Assembly: GCA_964398215.1 (NCBI GenBank)
Contig: CAYNNP010000005.1
Location: 1-64,000, forward strand
Direction of reading: 5' to 3'
Length of the DNA stretch: 64,000 nucleotides
Source: CAYNNP01 sp964398215
GTDB taxonomy: Bacteria; Planctomycetota; Planctomycetia; Pirellulales; Pirellulaceae
The translations under genes and the position numbers were made by a program. How positions within the stretch are numbered: position 1 is the stretch's first letter; each line of letters begins with the position of its first letter. This document shows positions 31,501-43,500 of the stretch, in pieces. The notes below the pieces were generated by a model. The model was not told the origin of the DNA, searched no databases, and saw nothing but the letters and a program-made list of their open reading frames with translations.

Positions 31501-34500
31501 CTTCGAGCGTGAACTCGAATGAATCCAGCCTTCGGTCACCGCTAGACAACGGCAAGTTGTCACTATTGAAGTTAGCCTCTGGCACATACTCGATGGACTC
31601 GATGAACGATCCAGTCGAATCAAAGATGGCCGTCAGCTCTCCACCCTCTCGAGTAATCGCTACACCTGTTGGATTGTTGATGTCAATGGTGACACCACCA
31701 GCAGAGATAGCCGTGACAGAAATCGCTTGATTCGATTCGTCAAACGGGAACACAGTCGAAGGAGTATTGGTCGACGCGGCACCACTTAGTAATTGTGCGG
31801 CCGGAATTACCAAACGCGTGTCTTCGACTCCCGTGATCGATTGGTCAGCTGGAACCGGAGCGTCATTGTCAGGTAGCACATTGATGTTGACTTCAGCAAA
31901 TTCGGCAACAGCAACCGCTTCTGGGCCATCATTCTGCTGAATCGCAATCCGATACCTGAACTGGTCAGGCCCAAAGTAATCTGCGTCTGGGCGATACGTG
32001 AACGTTCCCAGTGCCGGATCAACAATCGTCAAAATACCATTGTCTGTTCGGTATTCGTTGTCACTGATCCGAACCGCGTCAACAATTAAACGAGGCTGAA
32101 TGAATTCTTCGGTCGGCAGGATGTCGTTGGCAAACAACGTCGACGCTGACAATCCATCAACGATCAGTGTGTTGTCTTCAGTGACCGTGAAATTATCTGT
32201 GGTGACCTGCGGAGCGGCAATGTCGAATATGGATACGCGGTAATCTTCTACTTCACCATCACTCGCCAATCCTCCAGGCGTACTTGTGCCTGACGTCGAC
32301 AGGCGGAACCTTGACCAAGTCTCGCCGGTCGTTGCCGTTTCTGGAATGACAACTCGAACTAGATTCACGCCGCTAACAACAGGAGTTCGGCTGAGCACCT
32401 GTTCGTTCAAATCAAAGAAATCACCATCCTGATTCAAGTCAATCCAAACATCCAGCAAGCCAGATCCGGTTACTGTGATCGGAACAACTGTCCCCGCTGA
32501 ATCGGCTCGATTAAAGAACCCGATTACATCGGCAGGGTCTGACGTCGTTGGCAATGCGTCCTCAGCCAAAATCAGTCCCGTTGTGTTGGCGATGCCAGCG
32601 AACGCTCCAACTGGGACACCGTCTTCATCGTCACCTGCCTGAAGCGAAATCACATTCAAAGCATCGATTGACGCATTCAATCCATTGCGTGTTTGCGGCA
32701 ATGTGCTTTGAATAACCTCTAGCAAACTTTCGGCAAGCTCAGCATCCGAATCCGTAGTGCTGAATCTGACAGGTACGTTGCCAGCGGCAGCAAAACTGCC
32801 TCGGCTAACAAATTCAAATACGGCTGTTAGGCCATCAACGGTCAGTTCAATCTGATCACCGTCAGCCGCTGGCCCGTTGACTTCGATCGAAACGTCGCTG
32901 CCAGATACGGTTGTCACGTTGAATATTGCAGTCGCGTTCTGAACCGTGAACAACAATGGGGCGTCATCTGAACCGACGGTGATCGCATCACCTGATTCGG
33001 CATCAATGTTGAGACCCAAGAACGGCCCAATAATCGCATGCCTTGCACCATTGTTCGATAGCAGGGTTTCGTAAGAATCTGGCGCGTCACCATAATCCAA
33101 GCGAACATTTGGCATCACAATTGTGAACTGAGTTTCACCGGAAATTTGGTTAGGCAACAGAGGATTGCCGGCCAAGTCGGTAATGGCAGAAAGCTGCTGG
33201 CCAAGTGGTGCGGTTCCGTCGGCCGTTACCGACAACGCATCCGCAATGCCCACCAATCGCAATAAGCCTCCACCAGGACGTGAAGTCGTCACGTTCAAAG
33301 CTGAAGATTCGATTGCTGCAGCCAAAGCGCTTGCAACCAATGTTTCGTTGAACGCACAGGTTGGGAAAAACGCGATTGGGATCGCACCACCACTGACACC
33401 CGACTGAGTGATGTCTGTCGTAGAAGTATCGATACTTGTCAGTACTTGAGCTGTGCCCGGAGGAATGATTGCTGACTGTTCGCCAACGGTAACGACATTG
33501 CCGTCACTGGACGGATTCAATTCTGTTGGGAAAGCAACCGAAATCGCGTTGACAATCGCAGCAGCAAAGTCGGTTGGGGTTCCACCAACTGGCAGCAAGA
33601 CACGGGTGCCGACGATCGGCACCGTTGGGTTCGTGGTGAACTGAAATATTTCAGCTGTATCGCCAACTGTGATCGTGAACGTCTCACCTTCCAGATCAAC
33701 ATCACTCGTTCCAGCTGGAACTTCCAGCATCAACGAACTGGTAACTCCTGCACTTCCTATTTGGGTCAACGCGCTGGTATCCGCAATGAATAAATCGCTT
33801 TCAGTTCCACCCAGTACGACAACACCCTCACCGGCGTGAATCGCGGAATCTAAACCCAAACCAGCTGAAGCAACCACGCTGGCGATATTCTCGGCCAGTT
33901 CTTCTGGTGTATCCGTTCTGTTAAACGCAATCTCATTCGGACCAATTGGGTTCGACGTAAACGTAAACGTCGCGCTCTCGGTTTCCGTTGTGTAGATGAA
34001 GGTTTGGCCTTCCTCGATCACCTGATCGGTGCCAACAATATTCACACCTGGAATCGGAATACCAGAGTCCGGAACAATCGTGTGGCCAGGTAGAACCCCA
34101 AGTTGCAACAGATCAGATCCAACCGATGTTATTGCCAGATCCAAAGTTGACTCAAATGGTGAAATCGCATCCACAAACGCTTGGCGAACCTCGGTCAACG
34201 TTCCAGCGTTCGTCAGATCAATCGGGATGTTGCCCGGTCCCACAGTGCCGGTCGTGTTGATTTCAAACGACTGGGAAGTTCCGTCAGGAGCTGTGATCAC
34301 AAACTGTTCACCGTCGGCAAAGCTTGTGTTTACTCCTGTGAACTGGAAACTGAACCCTCGAGGTACATGCAGTGCATTGCCAGTCTCGTATTCAAAGACA
34401 GCTTGATTGCCGTTTTCGTCCGTCAACAAAACTTGATCGCCATCCTCAATCTCCGCACCGTGTGTCGCGTCGATCGCCAGGCTGTCTTGATTGTTCAGCG

Positions 34501-37500
34501 TGATGACGTAGACAGCGTCTGGACGCCACTCACCCGATGTAGGAGTGAAGCGAAGAACATTGTTTCCGGAGCTAAATGACTGGACATAATCTCGGCCGTC
34601 TTCCAGAAGTCGCCCGTTCTCCGTTAGCGAAATTCGCAAGGAATCGACGGTCGAAATATCAACGCCGGCGCCAAGCTCGTCATCCAGTTGCACATCAAAG
34701 AAGAACATCCTGCCTTCGGTCAGTTGCACAATTGTCGCGCGAGGATCGACATCGATTACATTCGAATCGTTGTCCAGTGGAACCAGTAGTTCGGCCGTCG
34801 GGCCTTGGTCATCGGAACGATCAATCGCACCCCGGTCAATCGTGATCTGTTGCCCTTGACCGGAACCATTATTGACCGTCAAGTCGTCTTCGCGGATCTG
34901 GCCAAAGAAGTCAGTGTTGCTGGCAATGATCGGGCTAGGATCCAACCCAACTGAATCACGAACAGCAACCAAATGCGAACGATCATTCTGCTGCTGGATA
35001 CTGCCGTCAATGACAGGGCTGCCAGGAGCTGGATAGAAGTTTGGCTGACCGGCAGCAAAGTTGAATCCGCCGCCACCGACATTCAAGAATATGTCTTCCG
35101 TTGGATTATTGATGGCTTCTGTTCCCAAGCCAGCCGATCCAATCGCTGATGTACCGTTGTCTTGGAAGATGTTGGCGCGAAGTAGAGTTTCCCCGGCTCC
35201 AGCGTAGTCGATACCAACGCCTGCATTGCCTACCAACACATTGTTCAGCAATGCGGGTGATGCACCTTCGTTGACTTCAATGCCGTCACCGGTAGATCCA
35301 ACGATCGTGTTATTCAAAACTCGCGAAAATGCGGAAGGAGCCCCTGGACCGGTGTCGCCGCTCAGCAGAATACCAGTTTGGTTTTGGAACAAAACATTGT
35401 TCTCAATGATTGCACCAGGAATCTGGTTTTCAGCATTGAGCGTAGGAGTACTGAGTACAGAACCTGGCTTTGGTCGATCTCCTTCGTCTCGATTGTCAAA
35501 ATTGAACGGACCAATTCTGCCTGCCGGACCAGCATCAACTTCGATGCCCACCTGCGATGAAAAACTGATTCGATTCGATTCGATGATCAGCTGACCTTGG
35601 TCACGCAGCCTGTTCAAGTCACCGTTGTCTTCTCCAAGAACAACGTCACCACCAGACAAAATGCCTTGTAAGTGAGTTCCAAAGTTCAGCGAGCCAATCA
35701 CATCGGATGTAATCTGTTCGTGGAAAACGACGATAGGATCCGTTGAATCGAACGTCCCTGTCGACAATTGACCGCCTTGGTTGGTTGCCACGCTTCCCAG
35801 AACGCCGAAGACCGTCGCAGTATTGATCGAATCACGAATTGAACTCGCAATTTCACCAATTTCGTCATCGATATCGAATTCAACAGCGACATTTCCACCT
35901 GCTACGCTGCCAGCCGAATTGAACTCAAACGTCAACGTGTCGAAACCGTTGGACAAAGTGAATGTGTCACCATCCAAAATATCAGCACCACTGCTGACAA
36001 CTTCGACAGCTGTCCCAGCTGCAAGACGCTCATTGATTCCAACGCGTCCCTCCACAAGTTTGTCAAGGTTGTCCTCTGTTTGGGTTTCCGGATCACCGTA
36101 CTCGCGTGCGGATCGGATCTCAATTTGATAGGCTCCCTCAGTGATTTCGCTGGCCGCTGCTCCACCAAATGTGGGCTCAAAGAACGGGTTATTCACTAGG
36201 GTGTTGACGGAGTTTGGTGTTGCATTGCCAACGCTTTCACCACGTTCTGCCAATCCAATGACGAAGTCATCAATCTGGATGCCTTGCCCACCTAGCCCTG
36301 TGGAACGACCACCACCGCTGCCGATTCCATTTGTTCCGTAGACACCGAACACTGGCAACGGATCAGCAGTCCCATCGTTATCTGGGTCAAATTGCGTGTT
36401 GTATCTACCAAGGCTGACGATCGCGAATTGCCGGTCTTCGACAGTCGGAGCAGTCTGGGCAATCGCCAAGTTGTACAGCCGAACTGTAGCGCCTGTCCGC
36501 GGGAAATCGTTGCGACTGAAGTCCGTTCCATTAACAGGTACTGCGTCAGAAAAACGGATCTCATTTGCCAAGACTCGCTGGACTTCTTCTGCGACTTGTG
36601 TTGAGTCCCATGCTGGATCGATATTGATGGGAATTCCCGTCGTCGTCCCGTTACCGGCAACGTCGAATTCAAACACTCTGGTTTGGAATGTGAGCGCTTC
36701 ACCGGTCAGTCCTGAAAACCGATCTGGCATCAGACCTTGAACAGTCAGCAGGTGTCCATCAGCGATAAAGGAGGCATCATTGGCGATGAACTCACTTTGG
36801 TCAGGACGAGACTGGCCAGCCGTGGTTGCTTCAAATTTAAACTTAACAGACTGGTGTCCAGCCCAAGGACCTAGATCAACACGAGCCTGGCGAAAGTCGC
36901 CCGCATTCGCAGTTCCACCGGTATCGAACAACTGCTGCGTAAACCTACTCTCGTCAGAGCTTGTGAAGTTACTGTTCGTTTCTGAAAACTCGCCAATACT
37001 CTGCCAATCCAAGCCGCCAGCATCAGCGTTGAAATTATTGGTTGCAACTAGTGACCAAACTCCATCGTCACCGGCAACATACAATCGAAAAGCGTCCGTG
37101 TTTGTTCCGCGACCGTCCGCGTCAACAGAGTGATTGAAATACAAAGTCGGCAAATCTTCCGCAGATACGCCCGACAAATCGACTTCGTTACTCGTTACAG
37201 AACCGTGAGCACCGCCAAGGAAGTTATAGCCATCGACACCACCAATCGTGGATCCAAATCGCAACGAAGTCCCGCCAAGTACTCGAGACCTAGCATCACT
37301 GTCCAGTTCAGGTAAACCGCTGCCAAGGCTAGTCCCGTTCAATCCAGTGGTATGCCAAAGAGTACTGTCTTGGGCACTAAAGAACAAACCGTCCAAAGTG
37401 CCAGTTACCAATGCCTCGTATTCCACCTCGTGGACGCCGAAGCGGAAAACACCATGTTCGGTCTCACCCGTGTCCAAGTCGAACGTGACAAGCTGCCGCG

Positions 37501-40500
37501 TTAGTTCTCCTGTATCGGTTACACCGTAGTAAACCGAACTCTCTTGAACACCAGCACGGTCAGGGTGGAAGTAGTTTTCTGGACCAACCGTGACTTCATC
37601 AAAGATAATCAAATCGCCATTTGCGTTTCGGATTCCACCACCAATTGACGGATCTTCAATCAGGACCGCTTCGCCGATAATATCACCAGGAGCATACACC
37701 ACTGAACCATTGCCCGCGACTAAAGTTGTGCGAGCAATCTCAGCACGCCAAATCGCGCCTTGATCAGTAAAGATGTACAAGAAATCGTCACCGTTAATAT
37801 CTGTGACTAGGTCAGCGATGTTTCCGATGAATTGTCCAGTCGTGGGCGAAAACTGAGGAATCTGGATTTGGGCGACAACATTAGTTCCAGCAAATGGTGT
37901 CTCAGCTGGGTAAAATTGATTGTTTTCAAAGGTCAACGCAGGATCGTTGGGATTCGCTGCCTCAAACCCGGCGTTCAGATCACGATTCTGTCGGCTAATC
38001 GCTTCCCCGGTATTGGGATTTAGACGATAGATGATGTTGTTCGCTGTGGGCGCATTTGCGGGCCCAACTATTTCCAAGTTTAGATTGGCGTCCAAACCAA
38101 CATTGATGCCTGTGAAATTTCCACGATTGGCAGCCCCATATAGAAACTGAGTTCCAAAAAACGCCAAGCTGCTGAACTCAGCACCATCATTGGCGGCAAC
38201 GTTCAAGCTATCGCCGTTAGCAGCGAAAGCATTCTGAAAGGTGCTAATTCCTGTGTTGTTTAGCGGTGTCGTACTACCATCGCCTTCAACCGAAAATGTC
38301 GGTGAAGTGTTCGCGTCTGTTGACGGTGTTCCCCCAGTAAGTGGCTGTGAAATTGCGATGACTCGCCCATCATTTGCTTGTGCAACCGCTCCAACTGGAT
38401 CTGATGTAGAACCAATGATGCCGTCCCGCTCGCCATTGAACGGATTGTGAATCGCGATCCTTTGCGAGCCGCCGGAATCGTTGAAACCGATCAGTGTCAC
38501 GTCACCAATATGGTGCTCCACAATATTGCTGCCATCAGCGTTGAATGCGACTTGTCCCAGTGGGTTCTCGTCGGTGCGAACCACATGCGGAAGATCGGTG
38601 TTATCAAAGAAATCTTCATCACGCGCTGCACCGAAGCGGTCATCTACAATCCGAAGCGACGAATCGATTGGTTCTAATCGGAAGTCCGTGTTAGGTGCAT
38701 TCAAGTTTGTGAACTGCAAAAGATCCGCTGGAATCTGGGAGTTATTCGCAACGGTCACTTGGAAGTCAGGAATCGTATCGGTACCTGCACTCAACTCAAG
38801 TGGGCCAATGAATGGATCCGATGGCCCGTAAGAAGCACTGTCCAGCACACTTGGGTCACCGGGTTGATTTGGAAGCGTTGGCGAGACTCGGTCATCCAAC
38901 ACATTCGAATTGGTTCCAATAGCGACTAGTTCGCCAGCAGCATTGTATAAATAGGCTCCTAGATTAGCTCTGGACAAACCATCGGCGTAATCGACATCGA
39001 TTACTACCGAGACTCTGTTGTCACGAGCATCCTCTCCAGCACCACCCTCGGCATCCTGGATGTTATCGCGTCCAACTGCAAACCGGAATGTCGCCGGATC
39101 ATCGGATTGGGCCGAAGCCGAAATTGCAGCACGATCCGTATTTCCAAGTCCGTCCAAGTCCAGGGTCGCTCCACCGCCTGGGTGAGCAACGTCACCAGTC
39201 AATGGGCTGTGACCAGGAAGTCCAATGGCTTGGACGCCCGTTGTTGCGTAGCGAATATCTGCGTACCGAACGATCGAACCACCAACCTCATCACGTTCCT
39301 GCAAACGGACGCTTAGTTGGTAAGAACCTTGGGTTTCGCCATCGGTTAAAGAATTCTGAATGGCGACTGGATCGGTTAGGTCCGCTGAATTGGAGCTTCG
39401 TACGCGAACGTAGTAGGTCAGCGTGGTGCCTGTTGTCCCAGGCAAAACCGCTCGCAGTGCTGAATCACCGTCGTTGATACTATTGAAGTCGCGAATACCG
39501 CCACCAAGTTCGTTGATGCGGACATCAGGATTCAGCTGCGTCGGCAATGCGTGACCTGGAGCAAATCCAATTGTGTCGCCAGTGACAACATCACTTGGGT
39601 TCACATAGGTCAATTCGCCGTTGATCGATTCGATTCGCGAATCATCACTTAGCGCGAGAACATTTCCATTCCCGTCCAAGATTTCAAGAACGGTGTCCAA
39701 GCTTTCATCGGTTTGGTCAATGTCAAACCAAACCAACGTTCCCGCTGTACCACGGAAACTGTAGATGTCTTGGTCGCCGGCAGCAGCAATGCTTCCGTGT
39801 ACCGTGAACCCAAGTCGCCGGTTTTCATCACCAAAGAATTCACCAGGAGCCAACTCTCCCAATTGTTGCGCTGCTGCAATGACTCCATTCTCATCGCCGA
39901 TTCCGCCAATCGCTCCTTCAAATTCAATTGCCGTATCGACATTTCGGTCGTGGCTAAAAGGATCAAGTGTGATTCCTTGCCAGTCACCTGGTGCTGCGGC
40001 CGAAGGACCAACAAGTGTAGAACACGCGCCGCTTCCGAGCGTGTCATTCATCGCAAATCCGTCGGGACTAAATCCAGAGCCGACTGTGCAGTCATGAATT
40101 GATGTCAAGACAACCGGATGGCTGGGAGTACCCAGGACTTGGATTCGACCGCCAATGCGATCATCGATATCAAGAGCTTCGCCCGTCGCCAGCAATTCAG
40201 CACCATTGTCTAGCTTGACGACAAGAGATTCTTGGCCTGAACTTTCCAAACGCAAACCGTTGCTGACATGGAAATTCGTCGAAATGATATCTTCACGCAA
40301 AACATGAACTATGTCCGTGTCATCCCAAACGGACTCGGCGTACAGTTCGCCCCCGCGAATCTGAACAGCGTTGATATCGTTGCCATCAAGTGCATTGCCT
40401 CGTATCAGCGGACCATTGTTCCCAGGAGGCACATCGAACAATCCGATGGCTCCCGTTTGACGGCCGGTGTCCTGGCGAAGTTCGGCGTCCAACGAATTGG

Positions 40501-43500
40501 CATTGATGCTAATGACTGCGCCTTGAGTATCACCGTCGCCGTTGTTGACAAAAGTGTTGCCAACAAAGATCGGCTGGGAGCCGTTAACAAAAATGGTCGC
40601 AACAGAGTTGGGCTGTCGGTTTTCGCGGCCAGGATCGCTTTGTCCGCCCTGCCCTTCAGCATTGAATTCGATCGTGCTGTTTGCAATCCGAGCATCGGCC
40701 TGATGGATCTCGACGACATTGAACCCGGCAGTACTTCCTTCAAGTCCAGAGATGCCTCCACCAAACGCGAGCGTGGCGTGATCAATACTGATACGGCTGG
40801 TCGGTGCTGCATACAAACCAGACCATTCACCTGGCGTCCCAACGCTAGGGCCATCATTGCTTGTATCAAACGTTCCGCCAGCACCAAAACGATCATCGCC
40901 ACGTGATGTGAACACGATTCCCGTGTCTTCGGTTCCTTCAGCGATCAGGTTTGCACCAAACCCCAATTCAATCCGTGCACCTTGGCTCTTGAAAATGATG
41001 CCTGGATCAATCACCAAACCCGCGTCTGGACGTGCTCTATTTTTTGTTGAAACAACATCCAGCTCGATCGCGTTTGCTGCAGGGCTTGCAACCCGGTCAA
41101 CGAAAACGCTGGACGAGCCATCTAGTTCAGCGATTTGGAAAAATGCACCGCCATTGGAGCGATACAAGCGACGCGAAACAAAATCGCCGGTCACAGCTGG
41201 GAAACCCGACAGGATAACGGAACCGTCAGGTCCCACAGTCGTCGACTGCTGAGCGGATGAAATGCTCTCGCCACCAAATTGATCAACCAATGTGTAGCGA
41301 TAGAAGTAAGTATCCGCAGCCAGGTTCCCGCCAGTTGATGGCGTCAGCCCCAAGATTGGACTCGGCGCCACTGATTCTTGGATCGGGCCACCGGACTGCC
41401 CGTTTACTAACAGACTTTCGCCCAGAACGTGAACAATGTCGGTGTCATCCAACCTTGCGGTCACATCCAAGCGTTCCAGTTCGTTACCTGGCAGAGTATC
41501 AATGCGAATAAAAAGTCCATTGGTCGCATTTCGCGCCAGGAAGTTTCCATGTAAATCTGGGCCAATGCGCTCGTAGTCAGGTACGAAACCATTTGGTGAC
41601 ACACTCTCCGCTTGAAATGCAGTTTCAACGAAAGTCGTATGCAAGAAAGTATTCGGATCCGCAGAAATCGCTGCATTGCCGCTATCAATGATGGTGTTGA
41701 AGGAAGCTTCAACACGAGCTTCTGAAAGATTGATCGGAGCGATCACGCCGCCTGCCGACGACACACTACCGCCCGCATACTGAATGATTGCATGATTGAT
41801 GTAGTTCGGGAAAATTCCGTCTTGCTCAGATATTTGACGCCCCTGTGCAGCATCAACATCATTGCGAATATCCAATCCGCCCCAGTTGCCTGGAATCGGA
41901 GTATTGTCATTCGGGTTCGCGTTAACCGCAATTGAATGATCATCGAAACTGGTAAACCGAACCGGCAACTGTGGCGTGCCCAGAACTTGAATCGCGCTAC
42001 CACTGCGGTCAATTCCATTGTCATCACTGCCAACCGAAACCCGTGCATCACGGAACTTCAAAATCGCTCCGGCGTCAATCACAAGGGTCGTGTTTGCAGG
42101 CACGATCAAATCACGACCATCTTCTAACGTTGTGTTGATGCCAGGGATGAATCCAACTTCATAAGCAACGTTGTCGCCCAAAGTAGTGATGTCATTGTCG
42201 ACACCATCATTTGGCAATACGCGTACAACTGCGTTGCTTCTGGTCGCCGCCAAGGCAAACGCATCATCAATATTGTCCAAAGGTGCATTCAGCGTTCCAA
42301 CACCACCGATATCGGGAGCCGCATCGGGCTTGCGCACGTAGATCGTGTCTGCAACATTCGCTGCGGTAAACCAGTAGTTGTAGTTGCCTCCTTCCTGTCC
42401 ATCACGATCGCCATCTAGCTTGCTGCCGTCGCCGTCGGTCAATGCGGCAGTCGTGGTTGAAGACTTGAATTCCACACGTAGGTTATAGTTGCCTTCGCTA
42501 CGTCCACCTTCCGAGGTCAGACCCGACTCAACATCGTTGGTGTCATTGCCATCAGCCGCTACGCCAATGTAATAAACGCCCTGTTGGTCGATCTCGAATT
42601 CAATGAAAGCGTCGTTGCCAAAGTAGTCGTCATTTTGTGCAACCAACTCCAAGCCGCCGGGTTGTTGACGATACAGAGTCAAACGCGAGTCCAATAGGCT
42701 CGCATCACTCAATCGCTCGGCAATCGTTTGCACCTGGAGAGTACCTTCGTCCTGTAGGTTAATCTCGTACAGGTCAACATCTAAGGCTTCCGCTTGATGC
42801 AAGAAATTCAAGTGGACAACGTCAGGCAGTCCTGGAAAGACGTTGTCAACAACACCTGCGGAGCTTACAACGCTGCCGCGAAGATCGTATGCGTGATCCA
42901 GGCCAAGCGTATGTCCTACTTCGTGGATCGCTGTCTGAAAGAACAAACCGCCGTAATCACTACTGTCCGATGAAGGAAAGTCAACCGTATCGATGATCAC
43001 AACATCGTCACTAGCCAACCCCAAGATGCCGCCCGCCTCGCTTCTGCGCGTCGGATCAAGTATGGACAAATCACCTACAATCAACCGCAGACCCGAATTT
43101 TCTGTTTCTACAAACTGAACGCCAGCTTGAGCGCTATAGATATCCAAGATCTCGCGGAATCTCGCTTCTTGCTGCGCGTTGACCGCATTAAATAGTGGCG
43201 TCCCAAACGGATCGACTCCATAGGGATCATTCCGCAAGAACGTATACTCGACCACTGTGATTAAATTATCAGTATCACTATCGTCGGTGTGCCGTTCAGA
43301 GCCACCGGAAGTGATTGTTTCGATATCACGGTGCCCGATCTCATCACTTGCCCCGACGCTGTTAGCCAACGGGCGCAGCGTCCCATTGCTAATCTGCTGG
43401 TCAAGCAGCAAGCTAAAGTTTCCATCGACTTCGGCTGTCGAGATCACACCGCTCAAATCAAACGCCGTTGAGACCGAAATGCCAGGTTCCGAGCTAGGTG

